Shown: positions 38,073-48,393 of the stretch, piece after piece
How the letters are laid out: the number at the start of each line of letters is the position of its first letter
Position numbering within the stretch: the first letter of the stretch is position 1
Assembly: GCF_002575655.3 (NCBI RefSeq)
Contig: NC_053037.3
Span: 323,667,294-323,731,293 of the forward strand
Source of the DNA: Aegilops tauschii subsp. strangulata
Lineage: Eukaryota; Streptophyta; Magnoliopsida; Poales; Poaceae
Direction: 5' to 3'
Length of the DNA stretch: 64,000 nucleotides
Program-made: the position numbers and the translations under genes
Notes under the pieces: generated by a model
The model's database searches: none
What the model was told of the DNA's origin: nothing
Seen by the model: only the letters and a program-made list of their open reading frames with translations

Positions 38073-38203
38073 TGTAACACCCACGATGCGGCTAGAATGG
38101 GATTGTGTGAAGATGACCCTTCTTGCGACAAAACCACCATGCGGTTATGCCTCTAAGTCGTGCCTCGACACGTGGGAGATATAGCCGCATCGTGGGTGTT
38201 ACA
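38073..38203 (-). repeat. Rearranged 5' end of element D: LTR end plus inverted LTR end
   Basis: 38097-38203 is the exact reverse complement of 29979-30085 (107 bases). 38073-38094 is the same 22-base LTR terminus in normal orientation, followed on the minus strand by the primer site. The 22-base ends of this block are inverted repeats of each other, so it can fold as a stem with a large loop. Confidence 0.85.
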
Positions 38204-38709
38204 CTACATCAGCCGGGTCTAGTTCTGGCACCCATGCTTTGGCCTGGCTCAAAGCTGTCACAGCACCGGCTCTTGAAGATGATCGCTTCGTCTCGTCGAT
38301 CCTAGCAGGCAGCACATAAAGTTTTTTCAAGACATCTATGAAGAGAGTAGGTGCTTGATTAGTTGGAGAAATTGTGTCCAGTGCATGCTGAGCTCCAGTG
38401 TATAGTTGTTCAACAAGAGTGTAAATAGCTTTGAGCTTCACAAGCATAACTTGGTCAAGATTGCTGCTCCTGGGACCTGAGTAAATCATAGATTGGTTAG
38501 AGGCAGTTTGTACTATCGAGGAAAAGATTCACTTTTGATGCTTAAAAAGGCGACTCACCAAAGATAGCAGAAACCATCTGGGATACATGGTGTTTCAAAC
38601 TGGTGAGCTCAGTGTACAACTCTTGAAGAGCCGCCTTCGCTTTTTCAGCTCGCTGCGTCAAAGCAGTCTTTTCTTCAACCCAAGTGTTTCTCTCCGCCTC
38701 AAAACTGGT

Positions 38710-39112
38710 TGTCGGTGTCAAAACCGGCGGATCTCGAGTAGGGGGTCCCGAACTGTGCGTCTAAGGCGGATGGTAACAGGAGGTGGGGGACACGATGTTT
38801 ACCCAGGTTCGGGCCCTCTCGATGGAGGTAATACCCTACTTCCTGGTTGATTGATCTTGATGATATGAGTATTACAAGAGTTGATCTACCACGAGATCGT
38901 AGAGGCTAAACCCTAGAAGCTAGTCTATGGTATGATTGTTGTTACAAGGGAGGAGATCCACATATCCGTATTGCCAAGCTTGCCTTCCACGCCAAGGAGA
39001 CTCCCATTCGGACACGGGTCGAAGTCTTCAATCTTGTATCTTCATAGTCCAACAGTCCGGCCAAAGGATACAATCCGGCTGTCCGAGGACCCCCTAATCC
39101 AGGACTCCCTCA
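38710..39112 (-). mobile_element. Element G: solo LTR, 403 bp
   Basis: Starts TGTCGGTGTCAAAACC and ends CCAGGACTCCCTCA, flanked by ctggt (38705-38709 and 39113-39117). There is no internal sequence, so it is a solo LTR left by recombination between two LTRs. It lies inside a coiled-coil exon of the antisense gene of element A. Orientation is a guess from promoter-like order on the minus strand. Closely related sequences are common in Triticeae, but I do not name the family. Confidence 0.85.
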
Positions 39113-41356
39113 CTGGTCTTCAGCTTTTCCGTTTCAGCCACGCTAAATTGGAATTTTGACTCAGCTTTCCGGGTTTCGGTTTCTTGATTCTTCAGCCGGG
39201 TCTTTGCATCAGACAATTGTGATTGAAGATCAGCAGTGGCATCCTGTACAAGCACAAAAATTGCAACAACATTCATATCTGAATTACAGGAATATAAGTC
39301 CCAAGTCTTTTGCAAGCAACAACACTTGGCACTTGGGGACTAATGCCTGCCGAAATATTTTTCATACAACGGTTCATGACAGTAAGTCCCAAGCACTTTG
39401 CAAGCAAGAGTACTTGGCACTTGGGGGCTAATGCATATCGCTTGTGTCTCCTTATTGCTTTATGATAACCCGGTTGTGTCGTAAACAATCACAGCCGGGT
39501 TATGGGGGCTATACAAGTAAGCTCTCTTTATAAACAATGGTGAACAGGACCGGCTCATTCATGCTGATTAAACCGGCCCTTGGGGGCTACGGAGGCAAAG
39601 TCAATTGTATAAGAATCCGGTTCAATTATAAAGACGAAAGCCGGTATTGGAAGGATTTTACAAAGATGTTCATGATTCTTCTAAAGTCTACAATATATTT
39701 AAATTAATCATACCCAGTAGACTTGGGGACTGGCAAGGTGGATGTAACTTATTTAAGCAGGAATTCATACCTCATATTTCTGATGCATTTGCTTCACCAT
39801 ATCGATTTCAAGATCGCGGCTGGAGTGTACTTGGTTGAGGTAGCCAGAGAGTACTTCACTACTACTCAATTGCACATAATGGGAGACATCAAACCTCACT
39901 TTATGCCTTTCAATAACCTCTTATTTGGCAGAGTGCTTGGCCAAGACAGTTGGATTTCCCGGTTCTTTAAAACCGGTGCCAGTGATCATAACGTCATCAG
40001 TATGAGTCTCCGACGGTTTAAGTGGGCTTGATGATTCAGTATTTAAAGGATTGAGTTTTGTTTGGTCGCCAGAGAGGTCAGGAATTTCTGGCGGAACATC
40101 ATAGGTAGGGTCTTCTGGTTGCTTTTCAGAGACATCTGGTGTTGGAACTTGCTGCTCCGGTTCAACGACTTTAGGATCTTCAGTCGGCTTGGTCGCCTTT
40201 GTCTTCTTACTAGGCTTTTCTTGGCCGCTGCATGGGTTATGAAACGTCAGTACAATTATGAAAGCATAAGGAGGTACAGAACAAAAGTAATTGTTGTTAC
40301 CCAGGGGCAGTTTTAAAAGTCGGCAGCTGGGTCTGCGATGAGTCGCCAGAGGAAGAGCGAGAAACCTCCTGGTAAATTGAATCGGCAGAGTTAAGTGGTT
40401 GGGGAGTGAGACCCGCCAATGGGTAAAAAGAGTTTAAGTTCGGAAGAACCTCGTTTCGACGTTTTCGTGGAGCTGGAGTGTTCGGTAAGCCGGAGGACAA
40501 TTCTTCACCTCCACTGGTCCGGGTTTGTCGCCGATTCTCGTGCTGCTGTTGCTTCAAAAAAAAGGAAGATCTAGATGAGCCAAGGGGTGTGAAAACCTTA
40601 CTTTCCGGGTTACTTGTCGAAGTTTCTGTCTTGGCAAAGGTTCTGAGCCGGAGGAAATAATAGTTACCTCTTCTTCAACTGCTTGGCTGGCCCCCCGTGT
40701 CATCCTGATAATAATCACAGTCAATAAGGTTATTGAAAAAGGAGCCAAGGGAGTCAAGGGCTACCTCCGACTCGGAGCTGTCATTCAGTTCAAACATATC
40801 AGAGGCGCTTGGTTTCTTCTTATTCTTCTTAGTGGTTTTCTTGCCAGTTTTCTTGGCGGCTTTCTTGGCAGCCCTGGCCTTCTTGGCAGCTTCATGATCA
40901 TATTTCTTTTTCCAAAAGTCGGATTCGGCCTATAAAGGTCATCAAAGGTTGAGTTAATAAAGTATTTGAATAATGAGCTAAAGCAAGTGAGTTCAGAGAC
41001 TCACAAACGGTGGCGGGTTAAGTTTGCAGAAAGGGTTCAGACCCACTTTACTGCAATCTTCCGGATCTTCATTCAGAAGGGACTTGGTCATTTCCTTAAT
41101 TGCCTCGTCAGTTAATTGCGCAGAGTTGTGGCGCAGTGGATCCTTTACACCACCAGTGTAAGTACACATTAAGTCGGGCCGGCGACTCAAGGGTATGATC
41201 CGCCAAGAAACCCAGCACCTAACCAAATCAATGCCAGTTAACCCGTTTCCTAGCAGAGCTTTAACCTTTGTAAGGGCGGGAGCAAGCTTTGCATGTTCGG
41301 CAGTGGTAAGTTTTTTAGGAAGACTATGCTTTGGGTCCAGGCGTTCGACACGGTAA

Positions 41357-42940
41357 TGACAAGTCTCCAACGTATCTATAATTTTTGATTGCTCCATGCT
41401 ATATTATCTTCTGTTTTGGACATTATTGGGCTTTATTATTCACTTTTATATTATTTTTGGGACTAACCTATTAATCGGAGGCCCAGCCCAGAATTGCTGT
41501 TTTTTTTGTCTATTTCAGAGTTTCGCAGAAAAAGAATATCAAACGGAGTCCAAACGGAATGAAACCTTCGGGAACGTGATTTTTGGAACGAACATGATCC
41601 AGAGGACTTGGACCCTACGTCAAGAAAGCCACCAGGAAGCCACGAGGTAGGGGGCGCGCCTACCCCCCTGGGCGCGCCCTCCACCCTCGTGGGACCCACG
41701 TTGCTCCACCGACGTACTCCTTCCTCCTATATATACCTATGTACCCCCAAACGATCAGATACGGAGCCAAAAACCTAATTCCACCGCCGCAACCTTCTGT
41801 ACCTACAAGATCCCATCTTGGGGCCTGTTCCGGAGCTCCGCCGGAGGGGGCATCGATCACGGAGGGCTTCTACATCAACACCATAGCCTCTCCGATGAAG
41901 TGTGAGTAGTTTACCTCAGACCTTCGGGTCCATAGTTATTAGCTAGATGGCTTCTTCTCTCTTTTTGGATCTCAATACAATGTTCTCCCCCTCTCTTGTG
42001 GAGATCTATTCGATGTAATCTTCTTTTGCGGTGTGTTTGTTGAGACCGATGAATTGTGGGTTTATGATCATGTTTATCTATGAACAATATTTGAATCTTC
42101 TGAATTCTTTTATGTATGATTGGTTATCTTTGCAAGTCTCTTCGAATTATCAGTTTGGTTTGGCCTACTAGATTGATCTTTCTTGCAATGGGAGAAGTGC
42201 TTAGCTTTGGGTTCAATCTTGCGGTGTCCTTTCCCAGTGACAGTAGGGGCACCAAGGCACGTATAGTATTGTTGGCATCGAGGATAACAAGATGGTTTTT
42301 TTATCATATTGCATGAATTTATCCCTCTACATCATGTCATCTTGGTTAAAGTGTTACTCTGTTCTTATGAACTTAATACTCTAGATGCATGCTGGATAGC
42401 GGTCGATGTGTGGAGTAATAGTAGTAGATGCAGGCAGGAGTCGGTCTACTTGTCTCGGACGCGATGCCTATATACATGATCATACCTAGATATTCTCATA
42501 ACTATGCTCAATTCTGTCAATTGCTCAACAATAATTTGTTCACCCACCGTAAAATACTTATGCTCTTGAGAGAAGCCACTAGTGAAACCTATGGCCCCCG
42601 GGTCTATTTTCCATCATATTAATCTTCTGACACTTAGCTATTTCTTTTGCCTTTTTATTTTGTTTATTTTACTTTGCATCTTTATCACAAAAATACCAAA
42701 AATATTATCCTATCATATCTATCAGATCTCACTCTCGTAAGTGACCGTGTAGGGATTGACAACCCCTTATCGCGTTGGTTGCGAGGATTTATTTGTTTGT
42801 GTAGGTGCGAGGGACTCGCGCGTAGCCTCCTACTGGATTGATACCTTGGTTCTCAAAAACTGAGGGAAATACTTACGCTACTTTGCTGCATAACCCTTTC
42901 CTCTTCAAGGGAAAACCAACGCAGTGCTCAAGAGGTAGCA
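41357..42940 (+). repeat. Element C 5' LTR
   Basis: 1584 bases, TGACAAGTCTCCAACG...AAGAGGTAGCA. The first bases differ from the 3' copy (TGATACGTCTCC). TATA-like CCTCCTATATATACC at about 41724-41738. Confidence 0.92.
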
Positions 42941-42951
42941 AGAAGGATTTC

Positions 42952-43038
42952 TGGCGCCGTTGCCGGGGAGGCTTACGCAAGGTCAAGTCAAGATTTGGAC
43001 TCCCGACAACGAGCCATTTCTGGCGCCGTTGCCGGGGA
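42952..43038 (+). repeat. Duplicated primer-binding site of element C
   Basis: TGGCGCCGTTGCCGGGGA occurs at 42952-42969 and again at 43021-43038, 69 bases later. The surrounding bases (ttctggcg..., then ctacgcaa/cttacgcaa and gtcaa) are also repeated, so this is a tandem duplication of the leader. Element B has one copy only. Confidence 0.85.
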
Positions 43039-43204
43039 GGTCTACGCAAAAGTCAACATACCAAGTACCAATCACAAACCCTTATCTCCCGCCTTACATT
43101 ATTTGCCATTTGCCTCTCGTTTTCCTCTCCCCCACTTCACCCTTGCCGTTTTATTCGCCCTCTCTTTTTCGTTCTCCTTTTTTTCTTTTGCTTGCCTTGT
43201 CGTC

Positions 43205-44014
43205 ATGGCTAGTCCTTTATCTTCTCCATTGTCTCCCGAAAATGAAGTTCTCAATTTTAAACAAAGGGAAGGAGAAAATCTAAAAGACGCTTGGTATAGA
43301 ATTTGCAATGCTCAAAATAGATCTAACAGGAAGCAATCTACTTCCGTTATTCTTTGCAATTTTTATGTAGGCGCTAATCCTTGGTATAGATATATTCTTG
43401 ATACCATTACCGGAGGGAATTTCTTGGGTAGCCATACTTTTGACTCTTATAATGCTATGATAGATTTATTTGGCTCACCACCTCTCTTGGTTAATGGAAC
43501 TATGTTAACTTTGGAGCATGTAATGCAAAGACTTGAAATTATTGAAAATAAAGTTGCTACCGTAGAGTTAATTGAAAATCTGGATAAAAAAATCCACAAT
43601 CAAATTACCCAATATGGATCTAAGGTAGGAGTCACTTTGAAAAAAATTAAGGAGAAGGAACCCATAGTTAATGAAAGAATAAATCAAGATTCCACTAGAA
43701 TCGATAAACTTGAGGGTATCATTACCAACTTGAGAACCGCTTTTTCTTCCGTAAGGAATACTCCAAGTCCTCCAACTAAAATTGCCAAGCTTATGTATGT
43801 TCCTAAAAATAGGGGTGAATCCTCTATTAAGGAAACTGCGGATCTTAAATCTATAAGTATTCATCCCAATCTTTTTGCTATCATTAAGGAACCATTTGCT
43901 ACAAATGAATTTTTCGATCTTGTTCCTAAAATCTTGATAATTAATAAAAAGAAAGAAACTCTAAAGGATGATAGATGTCTTATTGAAGAATTGCCAACCA
44001 ATGGCAATACCTAG
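43205..44014 (+). CDS. Element C gag-like protein, 269 aa
   Basis: Open frame from ATG 43205 (MASPLSSPLSPENEVLNF) to the stop at 44014, the only protein frame of this element. The N-terminal half has gag-like features (REGENLKDAWYRICNAQNRS, IDLFGSPPLL). The middle (residues about 105-180) is heptad-rich and likely coiled coil (MQRLEIIENKVATVELIEN). There is no zinc knuckle and no protease active site. It differs from the gag of element B, though both are followed by the same non-coding tail (gctaggggcgttaaacgata). The intact frame suggests recent activity in trans. The specific role is not known. Confidence 0.7.
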   Translation: MASPLSSPLSPENEVLNFKQREGENLKDAWYRICNAQNRSNRKQSTSVILCNFYVGANPWYRYILDTITGGNFLGSHTFDSYNAMIDLFGSPPLLVNGTMLTLEHVMQRLEIIENKVATVELIENLDKKIHNQITQYGSKVGVTLKKIKEKEPIVNERINQDSTRIDKLEGIITNLRTAFSSVRNTPSPPTKIAKLMYVPKNRGESSIKETADLKSISIHPNLFAIIKEPFATNEFFDLVPKILIINKKKETLKDDRCLIEELPTNGNT

Positions 44015-46795
44015 ATCTATCCTTGCCTTTATGCCTAGCTAGGGGCGTTAAACGATAACGCTTGTTGGGAGGCAACCCAATTTTATTTTTAGTTTTTTTG
44101 CTTTTTGCTTCTGTTTAGGAATAAATATTTGATCTAGCCTCTGGTTAGATGTGTTTTTATGTTTTAATTAGTGTTTGTGCCAAGTTAAACCTATAGGATC
44201 TTCTTGGGTGATAGTTATTTGATCTTGCAGAAAATTCCAGAAACTTTATGTTCACGAAAATAATTGTTAAAACTCACCAGAACGTGATAAAATATTGATT
44301 CCAATTGATTCTGATCAATAAACAAATTGTCTAGGTCGTCCTATTTTGGCTGATTTTTTGGAGTTCCATAAGTTTGCGTTAGTTACAGATTACTACAGAC
44401 TGTTCTGTTTTTGACAGATTCTGTTTTTCGTGTGTTGTTTGCTTATTTTGCTGAATCTATGGCTAGTAAAATAGTTTATAAACCATAGAAAAGTTGGAAT
44501 ACAGTAGGTTTAACACCAATATAAATAAATAATGAATTCATTACAGTACCTTGAAGTGGTCTTTTGTTTTCTTTCGCTAACGGAGCTCACGAGATTTTCT
44601 GCTAAGTTTTGTGTTGTGAAGTTTTCAAGTTTTGGGTGAAAGATTTGATGGATTATGGAACAAGGAGTGGCAAGAGCCTAAGCTTGGGGATGCCCATGAC
44701 ACCCCCAAGATAATCTAAGGACACCAAAAAGCAAAGCTTGGGGATGCCCCGGAAGGCATCCCCTCTTTCGTCTACTTCCATCGGTAACTTTACTTGGAGC
44801 TATATTTTTATTCACCACATGATATGTGTTTTGCTTGGAGCGTCTTGTATGATTTGAGTCTTTGCTTTTTAGTTTACCACAATCATCCTTGCTGTACACA
44901 CCTTTTGAGAGAGACACACATGATTCGGAAATTATTAGAATACTCTATGTGCTTCACTTATATCTTTTGAGTTATATAGTTTTTGCTCTAGTGCTTCACT
45001 TATATCTTTTAGAGCACGGTGGTGATTTTGTTTTATAGAAAATATTGTTCTCTCATGCTTCACTTAGATTATTTTGAGAGTCCTACAAAACAGCATGGTA
45101 GTTTGCTTTAACAATAATAGGCATACAAGATTAGTAAAAGAAAAATTCTTATGAGTGTGTTGAATACTATGAGAAGTTTGATGCTTGATAATTGTTTTGA
45201 GATATGAAGATGGTGATATTAGAGTCATGCTAGTTGAGTAGTTTTGAATTTGAGAAATACTTGTGTTAAAGTTTGTGATTCCCGTAGCATGCACGTATGG
45301 TGAACCGTTATGTGATGAAGTCGGAGCATGATTTATTTATTGATTGTCTTCCTTATGAGTGGCGGTCGGGGACGAGCGATGGTCTTTTCCTACCAATCTA
45401 TCCCCCTAGGAGCATGCGCGTAATACTTTGCTTTGAGAACTTGTAGATTTTTGCAATAAGTATATGAGTTCTTTATGACTAATGTTGAGTCCATGGATTA
45501 TACGCACCCTTCCTCCTTCCACCATTGCTAGCCTCTCTAATACCGCGCACTTTTCGCCGGTATCATACACCCACCATATACCTTCCTCAAAACAGCCACC
45601 ATACCTACCTATCTGGCATTTCCATAGCCATTCCGAGATATATTGCCATGCAACATACCACCGTTTCGTTTATTATGACATGCTTCATCATTGTCATATT
45701 GCTTTGCATGATCATGTAGTTGACATTGTATTTGTGGCAAAGCCACCGTTCATAATTCTTTCATACATGTCACTCTTGATTCATTGCATATCCCGGTACA
45801 CCGCCGGAGGCATTCATATAGAGTCATATTTTGTTCTAAGTATCGAAGAAAATAAAAGTGTGATGATCATCATTTTTTAGAGCATTGTCCCAAGTGAGGA
45901 AAGGATGATGGAGACTATGATTCCCCCACAAGTCGGGAAGAGACTCCGGACGAAAAAAAAGAAAAATAAAAGAGGCCATAAAAAAGAGAAAAAAGGCCCA
46001 AATAAAAAAATGAGAGAAAAAGAGAGAAGGGACAATGTTACTATCCTTTTACCACACTTGTGCTTCAAAGTAACACCATGATCTTCATGATAGAAAGTCT
46101 CCTATGATATCACTTTCATATACTAGTGGGATTTTTCATTATAGAACTTGGCTTGTATAATCCAATGATGGGCTTCCTCAAAATGCCCTAGGTCTTCGTG
46201 AGCAAGCGAGTTGGATGCACACCCACTTAGTGTCTTTTGTTGAGCTTTCATATACTTATAGCTCTAGTGCATCCATTGCATGGCAATCCCTACTCACTCA
46301 CATCGATATCTATTGATGGGCATCTCCATAGCCCGTTGATACACCTAGTTGATGTGAGACTATCTTCTCCTTTTTGTCTTCTCCACAACCACCATTCTAT
46401 TCCACATATAGTGCTATGTCCATGGCTCACGCTCATGTATTGCGTGAAGATTGAAAAAGTTTGAGAATGTCAAAAGTATGAAACAATTGCTTGGCTTGTC
46501 ATCGGGGTCGTGCATGATTTAAATATTCTGTGTGGTGAAGATAGAGCATAGCCAGACTATATGATTTTGTAGGGATAACTTTCTTTGGCCATGTTATTTT
46601 GAGAAGACATAATTGCTTAGTTAGTATGCTTGAAGTATTATTATTTTTATGTCAATATGAACTTTTATCTTGAATCTTTCGGATCTGAATATTCATACCA
46701 CAATTAAGAAGAATTACATTGAAATTATGCCAAGTAGCATTCCGCATCAAAAATTCTGTTTTTATCATTTACCTACTCGAGGACGAGCAGAAATT
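44015..46795 (+). other. Element C non-coding internal region
   Basis: No gene. Related to element B 2022-4778 in opposite orientation. Contains polypurine-like copies and a hairpin at 44680-44763. The short frames here do not resemble known proteins. Confidence 0.75.
44680..44763 (+). repeat. Polypurine-like repeats and perfect hairpin inside element C
   Basis: AAGCTTGGGGATGCC occurs at 44680-44694 and 44734-44748, matching the true tract at 46796-46810 in 14 of 15 bases. 44740-44763 is GGGGATGCC, loop CCGGAA, GGCATCCCC: a perfect 9-bp stem. Element B has the same arrangement. Confidence 0.75.
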
Positions 46796-46810
46796 AAGCT
46801 TGGGGATGCT
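46796..46810 (+). other. Element C polypurine tract
   Basis: AAGCTTGGGGATGCT directly before the 3' LTR start. Confidence 0.8.
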
Positions 46811-48393
46811 TGATACGTCTCCAACGTATCTATAATTTTTGATTGCTCCATGCTATATTATCTTCTGTTTTGGACATTATTGGGCTTTATTATTCACTTT
46901 TATATTATTTTTGTGACTAACCTATTAACCGGAGGCCCAGCCCAGAATTGCTGTTTTTTTGCCTATTTCAGAGTTTCGCAGAAAAAGAATATCAAACGGA
47001 GTCCAAACGGAATGAAACCTTCGGGAACGTGATTTTCGGAACGAACATGATCCAGAGGACTTGGACCCTACGTCAAGAAAGCCACCAGGAAGCCACAAGG
47101 TAGGGGCGCGCCTACCCCCCTGGGCGCGCCCTCCACCCTCGTGGGACCCACGTTGCTCCACCGATGTACTCCTTCCTCCTATATATACCTACGTACCCCC
47201 AAACGATCAGATACGGAGCCAAAAACCTAATTCCACCGCAGCAACCTTCTGTACCTACGAGATCCCATCTTGGGGCCTGTTCCGGAGCTCCGCCAGAGGG
47301 GGCATCGATCACGGAGGGCTTCTACATCAACACCATAGCCTCTCCGATGAAGTGTGAGTAGTTTACCTCAGACCTTCAGGTCCATAGTTATTAGCTAGAT
47401 GGCTTCTTCTCTCTTTTTGGATCTCAATACAATGTTCTCCCCCTCTCTTGTGGAGATCTATTTGATGTAATCTTCTTTTGCGGTGTGTTTGTTGAGACCG
47501 ATGAATTGTGGGTTTATGATCAAGTTTATCTATGAACAATATTTGAATCTTCTGAATTCTTTTATGTATGATTGGTTATCTTTGCAAGTCTCTTCGAATT
47601 ATCAGTTTGGTTTGGCCTACTAGATTGATCTTTCTTGCAATGGGAGAAGTGCTTAGCTTTGGGTTCAATCTTGCGGTGTCCTTTCCCAGTGACAGTAGGG
47701 GCAGCAAGGCACGTATAGTATTGTTGGCATCGAGGATAACAAGATGGTTTTTTTTACCATATTGCATGAATTTATCCCTCTACATCATGTCATCTTGCTT
47801 AAAGCGTTACTCTGTTCTTATGAACTTAATACTCTAGATGCATGCTGGATAGCGGTCGATGTGTGGAGTAATAGTAGTAGATGCAGGCAGGAGTCGGTCT
47901 ACTTGTCTCGGACGTGATGCTTATATACATGATCATACCTAGATATTCTCATAACTATGCTCAATTCTGTCAATTGCTCAACAGTAATTTGTTCACCCAC
48001 CGTAAAATACTTATGCTCTTGAGAGAAGCCACTAGTGAAACCTATGGCCCCCGGGTCTATTTTCCATCATATTAATCTTCTGACACTTAGCTATTTCTTT
48101 TGCCGTTTTTATTTTTTTATTTTACTTTGCATCTTTATCACAAAAATACCAAAAATATTATCCTATCATATCTATCAGATCTCACTCTCGTAAGTGACCG
48201 TGTAGGGATTGACAACCCCTTATCGCGTTGGTTGCGAGGATTTATTTGTTTGTGTAGGTGCGAGGGACTCGCGCGTAGCCTCCTACTGGATTGATACCTT
48301 GGTTCTCAAAAACTAAGGGAAATACTTACGCTACTTTGCTGCATCACCCTTTCCTCTTCAAGGGAAAACCAACGCAGTGCTCAAGAGGTAGCA
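46811..48393 (+). repeat. Element C 3' LTR
   Basis: 1583 bases, TGATACGTCTCC...AAGAGGTAGCA, nearly identical to 41357-42940. Followed by the duplication ggtaa. Confidence 0.92.

Larger units (their letters stand above)
29979..38203 (-). mobile_element. Element D: Gypsy-like retrotransposon with one full LTR and an inverted LTR terminus
   Basis: An 8.2-kb insertion flanked by ctaca (29974-29978 and 38204-38208). On the minus strand the 3' LTR is 33966-29979 (TGTAACGCCC...GGGTGTTACA, about 4.0 kb). The internal region is 38072-33967 with a tRNA-iMet-like primer site at its start. Instead of a full 5' LTR there is only the last ~22 bases of the LTR (38094-38073) fused to an inverted copy of the LTR end (38097-38203). 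The first and last 107 bases of the insertion are therefore a perfect inverted repeat. I see no gag or pol domain in the internal region, so the element is non-autonomous. Family not recognised. Confidence 0.82.
41357..48393 (+). mobile_element. Element C: non-autonomous Gypsy (same group as B), plus strand
   Basis: A complete 7.0-kb insertion with ggtaa on both sides (41352-41356 and 48394-48398). LTRs: 41357-42940 and 46811-48393. A tRNA-Asp-type primer site lies at 42952-42969 and is duplicated at 43021-43038. One gag-like frame (43205-44014), a ~2.8-kb non-coding region and a polypurine tract (46796-46810) follow. There is no protease, RT, RNase H or integrase. It cut an exon of the antisense gene of element A. 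Confidence 0.92.

Noticed and set aside
29979..38203. Element D as a DNA transposon with 107-bp terminal inverted repeats
   Set aside because: The ends are TG...CA, the duplication is 5 bp, a tRNA-iMet-like primer site follows the LTR end, and a ~4-kb block with LTR borders (29979-33966) is present. No transposase was seen.
38073..38203. Hairpin as microRNA or structured RNA gene
   Set aside because: Fully explained by inverted LTR ends of element D; only 22-base stem with a large loop.
43205..44014. Element C frame as the same gag as in element B
   Set aside because: The two proteins share no clear motif in the gag core; only the downstream non-coding DNA is alike.
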